Shown piece after piece: positions 1 through 11,912 of a stretch of DNA of 64,000 nt. Both the position numbers and the translations under genes were made by a program. The number at the start of each line of letters is the position of its first letter. Position 1 is the first letter of the stretch. Source of the stretch: Actinostola sp. cb2023 (lineage: Eukaryota; Cnidaria; Anthozoa; Actiniaria; Actinostolidae); the NCBI GenBank assembly GCA_033675265.1, contig JAUJYZ010001151.1:1-64000 (forward strand), read 5' to 3'. The notes below the pieces were generated by a model. That model was not told the origin of the DNA and did no database searches. It saw only the letters and a list, made by a program, of their open reading frames with translations.

Positions 1-1
1 C

Positions 2-2314
2 GATGGTCATTACGAGGTAGCAATGCCTTGGAGGAGCTTCCCTCCTGATCTTCCCAACAACAGAATATTAGCAGAACAACGACTAGTTTTGCTAAAGAAA
101 AGACTAAGGAACGATTCAAGTCTCCACGGAAAGTACAAGACTTTCATGCAAGATCTATTGAACAAGGGCTACGCCCGGAAGGTCCCGAAGGATCAACTAT
201 GTGCAAACGGAGAGCCTGGGTGGTACTTACCCCATCACCCGGTGGTAAACCCACACAAAGAGAAAGTCCGGGTAGTCTTTGATTGTTCAGCCAAATCGAA
301 TGGTACTTCCTTGAACCAACAGTTGATGCAAGGCCCTGATCTCACAAATTCATTGACGGGTGTCCTGACCAGATTTAGAAAGGAAAGTGTGGCCATGATG
401 TCGGACATCGAGTCAATGTTCTATCAAGTGCATGTCCGACCTGATGACAGCAAGTTTCTACGTTACTTGTGGTGGCCGGACGGAGACCTAAATCGTGATC
501 CTGAAGAATTTCAGATGCTAGTGCACCTCTTCGGTGGGATTTCCTCACCGAGTTGTGCGAGCTACGCTCTACAAAGGACAGCTGATGACAACGCAATGAA
601 ATACGACAAAGAAACAATATACACGATACGAAACAATTTCTACGTGGATGACTGCCTAAAGTCTGTAGAAACCGAAGACAAAGCGCTTCAACTCGTCGAT
701 GAACTCAGAGAACTCTTGAAGAAAGGAGGATTCAACCTCACGAAATGGGTATCTAACTCACGCAAAGTCATCAAGGCAATCCCGGAAACACAGAGAGCAT
801 GTTCAGTAACGGACCTGGACCTCGACCACTTACCTATCGAAAGAGCTCTAGGCCTCCAATGGGACGTCGAAAGAGATGTCTTCAAATTCAAAACGACAAT
901 AACGAGTAAGCCTGCTACAAGAAGAGGTATTCTCAGCATGACGAGCTCCAACTACGACCCACTTGGATTCATCTCTCCTTACGTTATTCCAGCGAAGTTC
1001 ATCTTACAAGACTTGTGTAGACAAGGATTCGGTTGGGATGACCCAGTGCCTGAAAGGGAACAAGAACGCTGGAACCAGTGGCTGGAGGAACTACCCAAAC
1101 TGAAGGAGCTTGAAGTCAACCGCTGCCTGAAACTCAAGTCGTTTGGAGAAGTTGTGTCAGCTGAACTTCACAACTTCTCGGATGCATCGCAACTCGGATA
1201 CGGTGCCGTATCATACCTCAGACTCGTCAACGGCGAAGGCATCGTACACTGTGCATTCATAATGGGCAAATCGCGATTAACACCGATAAAACAAGTCACG
1301 ATCCCACGATTAGAGTTGGCTGCCGCAGTTGTTGCAACGAGACTGAGCTCGATGATAATACAAGAAATTGACATGACTATACATAACGTATTCTTTTGGA
1401 CAGACAGTACGTGTGTATTAGGCTACATCCTAAATCAAGATAAACGATTCAAAACCTTCGTTGCGAACAGACTATCTACGATACACGAAGTATCACGACC
1501 AGAACAATGGAGATATGTGAATACCACACTTAACCCAGCCGACGACGCGTCGAGAGGTTTGTCGGTCTCATCGATGCTCGAAAACAGAAGATGGATCGAG
1601 GGTCCTGCGTGGCTACGTGAAACAAGTGATAAGTGGCCAGAGCAACCCAACGTCAAATTAGAAGTCCATAGCGACGACCTCGAGCTAAAAGGCGAAGCCA
1701 AGTCGTTCAACGTTTCAGCGAAAGACCACGATGATGTCATCAACCGCGTTCTTCACCACTACTCATCATGGTATCGTCTAAAGAGATGTATCGCATTCAT
1801 ACTGCGTTACCGTTCAAAACTCCTAACACGGTGTCAAGACAAAACTAAGCCGTTAGTTTCACAAGGAAACCTAGAACCTCTGTGCGTAGAAGAGATGAAT
1901 TCCGCAGAGGCAGAAATACTGAAGTATATACAAAGACAAAGTTTCCATGATGAACTATCAAACTTGAGAGAAAGCAACTTACAGATACATGACAAACAAG
2001 TTTCGAAATCCGTAAGAAGAACGAGTTCTGTTTATAAGCTTAATCCCACGTTGACAGATGGTCTGCTACGCGTTGGTGGACGTCTGACACGCGCACCAAT
2101 ACAAGATGCAGCAAGACACCCTATATTATTACCGAAGAATCACCACGTTGTTGATCTTATTGTTAAGCATTATCATGAACTGTCTGGACATTCTGGCATA
2201 GAGCACGTACTTTCACTGATTAGAGAGAAATTCTGGCCTGTTAAGGGCAGAGCAACAGTGAAGAAAGTATTGAACATATGCTTCGATTGTAGACGACGAC
2301 AAGCACCCTTATGA
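2..2314 (+). CDS. BEL/Pao pol, 3' part: RT, RNase H, integrase zinc finger (partial)
   Basis: This is the downstream part of a BEL/Pao retrotransposon polyprotein, which copies element RNA into DNA and prepares its integration. The frame is open from base 2, so the protein is cut by the window edge; the first methionine is at 23. Counting from it, the RT core carries the BEL-type YVDD box at about residue 207. RNase H follows with D387 in FSDAS, then PRLELAAAV and WTDS at about 459. An HHCC-type integrase zinc finger (about 699-756) lies just before a TGA at 2312. That TGA is in frame with the integrase ORF starting at 2324, so one stop separates them, and the right arm carries the same stop. 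Probably a defective copy, unless the stop is read through or is a shared sequence error. Confidence 0.95.
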   Translation, partial: DGHYEVAMPWRSFPPDLPNNRILAEQRLVLLKKRLRNDSSLHGKYKTFMQDLLNKGYARKVPKDQLCANGEPGWYLPHHPVVNPHKEKVRVVFDCSAKSNGTSLNQQLMQGPDLTNSLTGVLTRFRKESVAMMSDIESMFYQVHVRPDDSKFLRYLWWPDGDLNRDPEEFQMLVHLFGGISSPSCASYALQRTADDNAMKYDKETIYTIRNNFYVDDCLKSVETEDKALQLVDELRELLKKGGFNLTKWVSNSRKVIKAIPETQRACSVTDLDLDHLPIERALGLQWDVERDVFKFKTTITSKPATRRGILSMTSSNYDPLGFISPYVIPAKFILQDLCRQGFGWDDPVPEREQERWNQWLEELPKLKELEVNRCLKLKSFGEVVSAELHNFSDASQLGYGAVSYLRLVNGEGIVHCAFIMGKSRLTPIKQVTIPRLELAAAVVATRLSSMIIQEIDMTIHNVFFWTDSTCVLGYILNQDKRFKTFVANRLSTIHEVSRPEQWRYVNTTLNPADDASRGLSVSSMLENRRWIEGPAWLRETSDKWPEQPNVKLEVHSDDLELKGEAKSFNVSAKDHDDVINRVLHHYSSWYRLKRCIAFILRYRSKLLTRCQDKTKPLVSQGNLEPLCVEEMNSAEAEILKYIQRQSFHDELSNLRESNLQIHDKQVSKSVRRTSSVYKLNPTLTDGLLRVGGRLTRAPIQDAARHPILLPKNHHVVDLIVKHYHELSGHSGIEHVLSLIREKFWPVKGRATVKKVLNICFDCRRRQAPL

Positions 2315-2323
2315 GATCAGAAG

Positions 2324-3268
2324 ATGGCAGATTTGCCTGTTGACAGAGTGACGCCGGACAGACCCCCTTTCACTTCTGTAGGTGTGGACTGCTTCGGACC
2401 CTTCCTAGTCAAAAGAGGAAGAACCGAAGTCAAACGATACGGAATTGTATTCACCTGCTTAGCGATCAGAGCGATACATATCGAGGTGCTTCACAGCATG
2501 GACACAACTTCATTTGTAAATTCATTCCGACGCTTCATAGCTCGAAGAGGAATGCCTGAATTGGTGAGATCGGATAATGGCACCAATTTCGTTGCAGGAA
2601 ACAAAGAACTACGCGAAGCCATAAACGAGTGGAACGAACGACAAGTCCATGAATTCATGATTCAACGAAATATTAGATGGATTTTCAACCCACCCACAGC
2701 GTCCCACCATGGAGGAACATGGGAACGTTGCATCCGAACGATCCGAAAGATTCTAAATGCCTTGATAAAAGAACAGAAACTCGATGACGAAAGCTTGTCA
2801 ACGCTCATGTGCGAAATCGAAGCGATCGTAAATAGTAGACCAATAACCAAGGCTTCTGACGATCCTCAAGACCTACAACCCCTGACACCGAACCACCTCC
2901 TTCTTTTACGTTCAGGATCTCAACTCCCACCTGGAGAGTTCACGAGCGACGATATGTATTCACGTAGACGATGGCGGCAAGTACAACACTTGGCCAACAC
3001 CTTCTGGAGGAGATGGGTTCGAGAATATCTTCCTCAACTACAAGTACGCCAAAAATGGGTTAACAAGTCAAGAAACTTCTCAGTTAACGATATAGTACTT
3101 TTGGTCGACGAGAGATATCCAAGATCTACGTGGCCTTTAGGACGAATCACTGAGGTTCACGTCAATGCGCAAGATGGATGTGTGCGAAGTGCAACGGTAA
3201 AGACTGGCTCAACTGTTCTAGTCCGCCCAATTACCAAGATGGTATTGTTGGAATCCGTACAAAGTTGA
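2324..3268 (+). CDS. BEL/Pao integrase core and DUF5641 C-terminus
   Basis: Retroviral-type integrase core followed by the DUF5641 domain typical of BEL/Pao polyproteins; it would insert element cDNA into host DNA. Visible catalytic residues are D22 (VDCFGPF), D84 (RSDNGTNF) and E134 in the GGTWER motif. The C-terminal third has the WRRW, WPLGRI and VRPITK patterns of DUF5641. It is in the same frame as the upstream pol ORF, separated by one TGA and three further codons, so in an intact element it would be part of the polyprotein rather than a separate gene; the methionine at 2324 is only the first after the stop. An 80-bp tail with a polypurine tract leads to the LTR. Confidence 0.95.
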   Translation: MADLPVDRVTPDRPPFTSVGVDCFGPFLVKRGRTEVKRYGIVFTCLAIRAIHIEVLHSMDTTSFVNSFRRFIARRGMPELVRSDNGTNFVAGNKELREAINEWNERQVHEFMIQRNIRWIFNPPTASHHGGTWERCIRTIRKILNALIKEQKLDDESLSTLMCEIEAIVNSRPITKASDDPQDLQPLTPNHLLLLRSGSQLPPGEFTSDDMYSRRRWRQVQHLANTFWRRWVREYLPQLQVRQKWVNKSRNFSVNDIVLLVDERYPRSTWPLGRITEVHVNAQDGCVRSATVKTGSTVLVRPITKMVLLESVQS

Positions 3269-3337
3269 AACTCTTGAAGAAACTCAAGAACATTGTTGTG
3301 ATTATGAACTCTTAATGTTGTAAATGTTTCCGCATTT

Positions 3338-3348
3338 AGGGGCCGGAA
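3338..3348 (+). other. Polypurine tract of BEL element
   Basis: AGGGGCCGGAA sits immediately before the TG that opens the 3' LTR. This is the expected place for plus-strand priming in LTR elements. It is duplicated inverted at 28314-28324. Confidence 0.6.
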
Positions 3349-3569
3349 TGTAGTTCTTACCCACAAGCCCTTGCGGCAATGGTTATACGTAATATAATCA
3401 GTTGAGTTCCCACCACGAGGGACGAAGGTCGAAGGCCGATAGCGTAACAATTTTTGAACCTCGTTTCCTCGTTTCCTCGTTTCCTCGTTTCCTCTCATGT
3501 CAAACCAAAGATGATGAAATAAAACGTGAGTTCAAACTATTACGACTCCGGCTCGTTCTGAAATCTACA
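3349..3569 (+). repeat. BEL/Pao 3' LTR, left arm
   Basis: A 221-bp LTR running TGTAGTTCTT...AAATCTACA, with TG...CA ends. It matches 28093-28313 and 34664-34884 inverted. It contains four tandem copies of CTCGTTTCCT-like sequence near 3466-3495 and an AATAAA at 3519-3524 that could serve as polyadenylation signal. The bases after it, GATAT, match the ATATC target duplication of the complete copy. Confidence 0.93.
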
Positions 3570-3763
3570 GATATATTTATGGTACCAAATAAACTATGTC
3601 ATTGTCATTCATGATTCGCTGAGTTTGTGAAATCGCAGTACTGAAATTGCAAGGGAAGCATGTTCTACCGAGTTACGCAACGATCGCACTAAGATATATA
3701 TATTTAGTTCAAATAGGCTACATTTCAGTTAGAAGCCCGACTTCACGCTAGTAGAGCGTCTAG
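3570..3763 (+). mobile_element. Repeat ending in hairpin plus CTAG (Helitron-like or MITE)
   Basis: This flank of the BEL insertion is homologous in reverse to 59245-59440 and partly to 35200-35310, so it is an interspersed repeat into which BEL inserted. Its end has a short hairpin (ACGCT...AGCGT) followed directly by CTAG and then T, the arrangement of Helitron 3' termini. However, the copy at 59245-59702 seems to have a 3-bp duplication, which Helitrons lack. Class therefore unsettled. Confidence 0.5.
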
Positions 3764-5139
3764 TTGAATTAGTTTTACAGATTTGATCCCAGTCCCCTGC
3801 TCGTTTTCGAAATAGCTAATAAAAAAGTGTACAGTTAAGGTGATTCCCTTGAATTGCATTGCGCACGCTCTACTGCGCACGATTCTGAATAAAATTTTAG
3901 TTGACGAGCGCGCGCTAACTTACGCCATCGAGCTCGCGCACATTGGACACCATTGGAAATCGTTAAATATTTCAAGTGTAACTGAAGTTTTCTCAAAATA
4001 AATCGAAAACGAGCACGGTGACCCCCATTTTTTATTCAATAACTTTCATCACACTATAGTTCTCTAGTATATAGCAAAGTATTAAACAAAGTTAGGATTT
4101 CAAACATTAAAAAAATTGAATGAAAGCATACGGAGTATCGATTTTTAGACCCTCTCGGTGGTTCGAACTTCTTACTGCGCACAATCGCGCGCGCTCTTAA
4201 ACCGGAAGTCAAAAGGACCCAAAACTTTTTTTTCGAAATATGATCCATTTTTTCCTTATTTGATGTCAAAAATAGCTTTCTTAACATGTTTTCGATTCTC
4301 AATGGCTTTTTGCTTTTGAAAAGCGCAAAAAGCAGCGATTTTTAAAGAAGCGAACTCTCATTAGTACCCAGTCTCCTCTCGGTATTCAAAATGGCGGCCA
4401 CTTTTCCCATTTTTACGGCAAAATATCTCCGAAGCGAACACGGTGACCCCATTTTTTTCCTGTCTAAGACCTAGGTACTAGAAAGATCTACATAATATGT
4501 TAAAATGAAAAAAAATGACATTACATGGGAAAGACTGACATCAATATTTTCAAAAAAATTACACCCCTCCACGGATTCGAACGCCGCACATTTTGACGGC
4601 AACGCGCGGATTAAAACCTTCACAAATACTTCGAATTATCAGTTATTGAATTTATATTTAATCAATTATGTTAACTACAAATAGATTCAATGTCAGGTAA
4701 AATTTAATATAATTTGCAAAACGTTTTCATGTAATTTTGATGTGTTCATTTGACACGATTACTTATCATAATTCGCTCGTCTTTCTCTTCAAAATCATCA
4801 ATTTTGCTCGGCGTGTAGCTCAAAAACGAAGACGGTGACCCCCATTTTTTATTTCAGTTTTTTAACTCTAATACGATAGAGTATCTGTATGCCAAGTTTC
4901 AGAAAATTGACATTATAACTTCAATTGTCCGCGAACGTCCTTAAGCAACAAAATGATAGAAAGGTAGAAATGTTCCGCCTCAGACAGTGAGACTATTGAA
5001 CTATCTCTACTGACAATGTTAGAGTGATTGTACTTGGCCTGTAAAAAAGAAGAGTGCATACATAGTGCGGAGTAACAGTCCACACAGAACACACACAAAA
5101 AAAGACCTAATTAGTGTCTACCACTAACCATTAAGCCGC
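3764..5139. other. Non-coding stretch with three copies of a GGTGACCCCC motif
   Basis: No supportable gene. ACGGTGACCCCC followed by a T run occurs at 4014-4033, 4440-4459 (one C fewer) and 4832-4850, each after CGAAAACGAGC, CGAAGCGAAC or AAACGAAG, about 400 bp apart and all on the plus strand. This looks like a degenerate dispersed or tandem repeat. A tRNA T-arm-like GTTCGAATCC is readable on the minus strand near 4570, without a tRNA fold. Mirrored at 26519-27898. Confidence 0.55.
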
Positions 5140-5290
5140 ATCTACATGTACACGAACAAGTTTTCCTTGACAAGTTTTCCTTGACAAGGAAAAATTTACA
5201 ATTTTTTGTCATCTACACGAGCAAGTTTTCCTTGACAAGGAAAAATTGGCGATGTTTTTGTCGTCTACACGAGCAAGTTTTCCTTGTTAA
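5140..5290. repeat. Minisatellite, about 51-bp unit
   Basis: About three units, each with CTACACGAGCAAGTTTTCC followed by TTGACAAGGAAAAA and ending TTTTGTC. The first unit has an internal duplication of GTTTTCCTTGACAA. TTTTCCTTGACAAGGAAAA is itself a palindrome. Mirrored at about 26368-26518. Confidence 0.85.
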
Positions 5291-7170
5291 GATTCGGCTT
5301 TAGTCTTACTATTTTTTCACGGGCAAAGTAAAATCACTGTATCGCTTGGCATGGATCGCAGATGTTTCCTGAGATTAGCGTCTACTAAGAGGTGCGATAT
5401 CGATCAAAACACTTTTATGTGGCACTACGCATCGGGAAAAGTATTTACGCAAAGCAGCTTTAAAAAAAATCATTACAAAATGATGTTTTAGAGTCTAAGC
5501 TGCTTGTTGTTTGTGGCTGGAAGTTTACTATGCTGCGTTACAGCCGGTTCAAATCCCGTGTTAATCGGGTAACGCAGGCTAGAAGTTCACTAGAAAAGGA
5601 GTTGTTGAGCTGAGTGGTTTGGAGACCACTTGTGAGGTCTGGTCGATCGATCTCAGTGAAGTTTCAGTTAATTGTTTCGATACCACTTGTTAGTTTCATC
5701 GATCACAACACTTCTCTGTGGCACTTCGCATTAGCAAAATTATTAAAGTGATGTTATTGTTAAGATTCTAAGGGTGCTGGACCAGCTGTATGCGTTGGAT
5801 AGAAAGGGAAATCTGAGATGCTTCAATACAACTGACCGGTGCATGTTTCGCTCGTTCACTGATTTCGGTCAATCAATATGGACCACACTACCCTGGTTCC
5901 AGACGCTCTGAAAATCCTCTTGTTTTTGATGAGTTACAACAAAGCAGCGAGGAAATGACAGACGCTACGAAACTCACATTCATGTAGATACATCATTATG
6001 ATTTAGGCCTTTTATATATATCATATTTTTAATTATAATGATTTTGTAAATTGAATCTGAACAGCCCTTCGGGGAGCCTTCCATAAAGTATATGTATGAC
6101 AAATACAATCGACCAATCAGCTCATTTTTAAGAGCATCCCTCTTCGCTGATTGGTCGATTTTAGATATAGATAGATAGATAGATTTTATTAAGGTTACAT
6201 TGCAGTTTACATACGAAACTGAATTGCGCAACTTTTGTAAAAGACTATAAAAAACTACAAATAAAAGAATAAAGATTGTTCGTGGCCGTCACTTCGCGGC
6301 CAAAAAAAAACACATTTTGACAGAACCTCTGGACAGTTAGTAGGACCAGACCAATTGCACCAAAAAAATCGATCAGTTCTGACACCAGATCAATGTCCTC
6401 TACTTCGTAGTTCTTTATTTAAGGTATTTCTTCTGGTTCGTTATTGACATGTATCGAATCGACGATTATATTCGTGTATCGAAACTACTTGAATCGTGTA
6501 TCGAAACCCCTGGTTACCGGGTATGAGAACTATATATACAACAGTTAGATTAATTATCATTCCAGGCCACAGCGAGGTTTGGTGATATTTGGACGACCGA
6601 ACGATGCATTTTCGACGCCAACAATGCCAGTGATCGGATATATTTTGACGCCGGTGAAGCTTCCAGCCTATCCACTTATATAGAGTGGGTATCGGAGGTA
6701 AGAAAAACTACCCCTTGAAACAAAGCCTTGAAAACAACAACTGCACTAGACATGTCAGATGTCACACTTTTCATTCCAAATAATTCATATTCATTGGGAA
6801 TTCATCAGGGGTTGGGTATACTAGGTTATATTCTTATTGGGTGGGACGTGATGGTGTAAAGTATTGTAAAGGGGACTACGTATCCTATTATACAACACCT
6901 GCCCTATGGGCGAATCTTGAAAATAAAAAAAATAAAATATATCTGAGTTACGGCTTGCCAGATCGCCAGATCATGAGATTCACTGCCTGATAAAACACAC
7001 CGCGAATGTTGAGACTGCACAGATGTATTGTACATGTATTTCATGTTGATGTGTATACAAGGAGTTTTCGGTGACAAATTTAAACTGAATTTATGCTAAT
7101 TATAAGAACACATCATGGTAGTGATTTTCTTTGTTTTGTCCTTATTATGAACCATTAATGAATTATTCTT
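5291..7170. other. Non-coding stretch with hairpin and short (GATA)n
   Basis: I see no gene. A perfect 15-bp stem occurs at 6107-6121 with 6146-6160 (AATCGACCAATCAGC and its complement, 24-nt loop), followed by (GATA)n at about 6165-6185. GGTTCAAATCCCG near 5540 resembles a tRNA B box, but no tRNA fold surrounds it. Mirrored at about 24488-26367. Confidence 0.5.
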
Positions 7171-7207
7171 ACTCCGACAAAGGGCTAAGGCTCGAAACGT
7201 CAGTAAA
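7171..7207 (+). ncRNA. Hammerhead-like remnant of Penelope type
   Basis: The order is CCGACAA (degenerate for CTGANGA), then a stem GGGC/GCTC with a short loop, then CGAAACGTC. This is the arrangement of hammerhead motifs known from terminal repeats of Penelope-like elements. The first core box is mutated, so activity is unlikely. Mirrored at 24451-24487. Confidence 0.4.
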
Positions 7208-7253
7208 GTTAAGTACTCTTTTTTGCGGGATCATATATTTCCTTTACTATTAA

Positions 7254-8249
7254 AGTGCCCATGGAACGAAACAGCAGACCCCGTATTTTCATTTGCTACT
7301 ATATATGATAGTTTAGTATTTGCTTGTCACTCAGTTCAGATTTTTCAGATTTTTATTCCATTTACACCATACATTTTTTTACAATATTAATACATAGGGT
7401 ATAATGTTTTGCATTGTAAATGTTTTGCATTGTATATTTTAATAAACGTTTACAAATATTAAAAAAAAGTATTTGCTTGTTTACATGGCGTTAAAGGGGG
7501 ACTAGTACGTAAATCGTTCAAAATTTGATTTAGCTGAAACTTCACTGAGATAATCTCAAAGACCCATATAATTACTGGTTATTTATTTTTCTCAAAAATT
7601 CCAAAAGGAAGTAATATATTTTTATTAATCTTTAGAGGTGTCAGTGACGTCACGTACTCAACCCAAACAATCATCACGGCTTCACTCCGTACATTTCTTC
7701 ATGTTTAATGTCTTGAATAATTTTATTTCTATGAAGCTAAACGTTTGTGTGAAGGAGTTTTCTTACCATATGTTTACTTAGGATTGATTGTTCCAATATT
7801 GAGAAAATATTTGAACTAGTGATTGTAAGATCCTTGAAGATTGTTTCTATGGAGTTTTGGCTATTTTAAATTTTGAACGATCTTCGTCCTAGTCCTCCTT
7901 TAATAAAAAGTGAATTGAGCTTCTGAAACATTTTTTTATTTCCCGCTCGAAGTTGGGCATTTTGGGTTTCAAAGTGCGACAATTTCCACACGGTCAAACT
8001 ATAGAAATGTGACGTCACTGGTTGTGCACAACAAAGGCATGCAAACCTCTTGACGTCACCAAGCCATTGTCAAGGGCCCATGCAGTCTCTTGTCGCACAT
8101 TTTGGTTGAAAATTATAATTTTCGAACCGCGAAAAGAAAATGCTCGCACACTCAAAATCTATTTTTAAATACAGCAAATGTTCAGAGAAAGACCAAACAA
8201 CAATAATGTACAATAAAATAAGGATCGACATTTTCGTTTCATGGACACT
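7254..8249. mobile_element. TTAA-flanked DNA transposon, non-autonomous (996 bp)
   Basis: The ends are AGTGCCCATGGAACGAAA and the imperfect complement TTTCGTTTCATGGACACT, each bordered by TTAA (7250-7253 and 8250-8253). TTAA target duplication is typical of Kolobok and piggyBac. The inside has no ORF and contains the nested element 7495-7899. Mirrored at 23408-24403. Confidence 0.75.
7495..7899. mobile_element. Nested TTAA-flanked Kolobok-like MITE (405 bp)
   Basis: The termini AGGGGGACTAG and CTAGTCCTCCT are inverted and extend inward through CGTTCAAAATTT. Both sides are bordered by TTAA (7491-7494 and 7900-7903). AGGG-type ends with TTAA duplication fit Kolobok. It sits inside 7254-8249 and so inserted later. 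Mirrored at 23758-24162. Confidence 0.75.
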
Positions 8250-8253
8250 TTAA

Positions 8254-9017
<764 letters not shown>

Positions 9018-9288
9018 TGACGAGAAGAGTTTGTGACAAAACACACTAGTGCAAATTATTCCAAATTGAACGAGAAATCGTACTGATTAACAATTAATAA
9101 TATTCATGAAAAAAAAAGTAATTTGCACTGCACTGCTCTTAGCCAATCAGAATCGAGTATTTTTTTCATGTATATTATTATTATTATTATTAAATATGTT
9201 TCTCCGGGCATACAGTTTCAATATAAATAATATATAAATAATATATCAACAGCAGTAATGACAAAGGTATTGACTATGCATTTATATC

Positions 9289-9543
9289 TTAGTTGAATAG
9301 ACGCAGGCCAATAGATTGTCCTTGTTCATTTGAGCTCGGTTTTTGTTCTTTAATAAACAGGGCTTCAGATATTTTTCTTTTCTTGTAGTTTGCATAATTA
9401 GATGCCAGAATGCTATGTTCTTTGCTAGCTTGTGCGTGTCCTGTTAATTTGCAGTGTTTGAGAATGGATGCGGAATTTCGATCTCTGGAGCTGTTGTCCA
9501 TTATTCTTTCTTCCAGCCTTCTTGCTGTCTCGCCTATATATTC
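9289..9543 (-). pseudogene. Penelope-like GIY-YIG endonuclease C-terminal fragment
   Basis: The frame is open upstream of its first methionine (9501) to about 9543 and reads EYIGETARRLEERI before it. YIG is the second half of the GIY-YIG nuclease signature. The downstream pattern (H-C near 9457, asparagine-tyrosine before KKRKISEAL, then P-SSN near the end) fits the end of the Penelope-like endonuclease, which nicks target DNA for target-primed reverse transcription. RT and the first GIY half are missing, so this is a 5'-truncated relic. In the right arm (22116-22371) an extra A in a homopolymer near 22320 shifts the last residues out of frame. Confidence 0.7.
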
Positions 9544-9585
9544 AACTAAGATATAAATGCATAGTCAATACCTTTGTCATTACTG

Positions 9586-9616
9586 CTGTTGATGGCTTCT
9601 GGAGAGAAGCCGAAAT
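9586..9616 (+). ncRNA. Hammerhead-like motif, degenerate
   Basis: CTGTTGA, then T, then a seven-pair stem GGCTTCT/AGAAGCC with loop GGAG, then GAAA. This is the core order of hammerhead ribozymes, with one core substitution (A to T in CTGATGA). Its place in the inverted flank of a Penelope relic supports the reading. Mirrored at 22044-22073 (minus). Confidence 0.4.
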
Positions 9617-9977
9617 ATACAGTATTAAAAAAAATGTCACAAACTCTTCTCGTCATATTATTTATATTGAAACTACGTATGCCCAAAGAAACAAATTTAA
9701 TAATAATAATAATAATATACATGAAAAAATACTCGATTCTGATTGGCTATTAAAGAGCAGTGCAGTTGAAAAGTAATTTGCACTAGTGTTTTTTTCATGA
9801 ATATTATTAATTGGTAATCAGTACGATTTCTCGTTCAATTGGGAATAATTTGCACTCGTGTGTTTTTCAAAGAGCTCAAATTGCACTCGCCCTACGGGCT
9901 CGTGCAATTTTGATACTCTTTGAAAAACACACTCTTGCAAATTATTTCCAAATTGAACTCGAAACCGTATGATTACC

Positions 9978-10750
<773 letters not shown>

Positions 10751-10751
10751 T

Positions 10752-11040
10752 AGGCGACTTGCACTAAGAGGTCACGTGATCCTAACTCCCATACATCGAA
10801 CAGACGTAGTGTCAAAATGAACTCCAGAAATTAAAAGAGCAGCTCGAAATTAGTGCGAAGTTTCAGCGCATAATGTCTGACACAGGGGGAATGACTAAAA
10901 CAATAAAATGGATCGTTTTCTAAGATTTTGTTTGGAAAATGCATTGGATGGCAAGAGCCGTGCCATCCTATACATTTTCGAAACAAAATCTTAGAAAACG
11001 ATGTGTTTTATTTTTGAATGTCATTTCTCTTTTATCAGAC
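10752..11040. mobile_element. Fold-back element, truncated copy
   Basis: Starts AGGCGACTTGCACTAAGAGG, as does the complete element at 36530-36894, and carries the same TGAACTCCAGAAAT and ATAATGTCTGACACAGG blocks. An inner hairpin (TTTCTAAGATTTTGTTT and its near-complement, 10918-11005) replaces the far arm. Mirrored at about 20620-20908. Confidence 0.7.
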
Positions 11041-11493
11041 ATCCAAAGTCTACTCGGTATAAATTCGACAAAGTGGGCTTTTAAACTGTTTTGCGAATAG
11101 CAAATTGAAAGCGAGAGAACAAGGATCCTTCAAGCGAGCAGTGATCATTTGAATATCTGACATGGAAAAAGTTCAGACCTTGGACACTATTATCGCAAAT
11201 ATGACTGCAGAGTCATTAAAACTGTGACTGACTAAATCATGAAGACGTGGTTGATTACCGCTGATTATTCAGCTTTATTCATCAGTGGAGCTATATAAAT
11301 AATCATTAGACGAATTTGGAATAGAGTTTCAATTAGTACACGTAGTAGTCGTCTTTAACATCCCGCTTTTATCTATTATTGGATTAGCAGCTACTCCGCG
11401 GTCTTGTATTTATACTTTGTGTTGAAATTATCGGATGTTTACAAAGATTTCAGACATAATACACATGTCTAATACACATTCTCCGGCGTACTC
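11041..11493. other. Non-coding stretch, nothing recognised
   Basis: No ORF or element end that I can support. Mirrored at about 20166-20619. Confidence 0.4.
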
Positions 11494-11638
11494 ATTGACG
11501 ACTCTTAAATAATATTCATATGCGGGCTTAGCCTCACTTCTGAGATAGAAAACAAAAGCAAGAATTAGCATAACAAAAACAACAACTCCTGGATTCGAGG
11601 CTAAGCCCGCATATGAATATTATTTAAGAGTCGTCAAT
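11494..11638. mobile_element. Fold-back MITE with 44-bp arms
   Basis: ATTGACGACTCTTAAATAAT...GGGCTTAGCCTC at the left is repeated exactly inverted at the right, around about 55 bp. No clear target duplication. Mirrored at 20022-20165. Confidence 0.8.
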
Positions 11639-11639
11639 A

Positions 11640-11912
11640 CCCTTCTCAGCGCTCTAACGACAAAATCTCTGGTAAGAGTCAAACCGGAAGACCCAGATTC
11701 TAGGTCGCCAGATATTTGTTTTTCTATTAGACTTAAATGTAGATTAAGTTTTGATAGAGCATCGGCGATAACTTCGCTGAAGTCCGCCATTTTGTCACCG
11801 AAAGTTAGAAAATATTGAGCATGAGCATATGTGACGACCTAGAATCTGGGTCTTCCGGTTTGTCTCTTACCAGAGCCTTCGATTTTTCGTTAGAAAGCTG
11901 AGAAGCAGGGTC
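11640..11912. mobile_element. Fold-back element, CCGGAAGACCCAGATTCTAG family
   Basis: Imperfect arms of about 70-78 bp: 11641-11708 and 11835-11911 inverted, both with AAACCGGAAGACCCAGATTC. The middle has GAGCATCGGCGATAACTTC and GCCATTTTGTCACC. A one-armed relative is at 36945-37158. It directly abuts the MITE at 11494-11638. Mirrored at about 19749-20021. Confidence 0.75.

Noticed and set aside
4560..4605. tRNA gene on the minus strand with GTTCGAATCC
   Set aside because: Only a B-box-like stretch; no A box at proper distance and no cloverleaf pairing.
5150..5290. Possible CRISPR-like array
   Set aside because: Only about three direct units of a eukaryotic minisatellite, spacers not unique and equal, no cas genes.
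6107..6160. 15-bp stem-loop as transcription terminator
   Set aside because: Terminator hairpins of this kind are bacterial; in this eukaryotic context it is more likely part of a decayed repeat.
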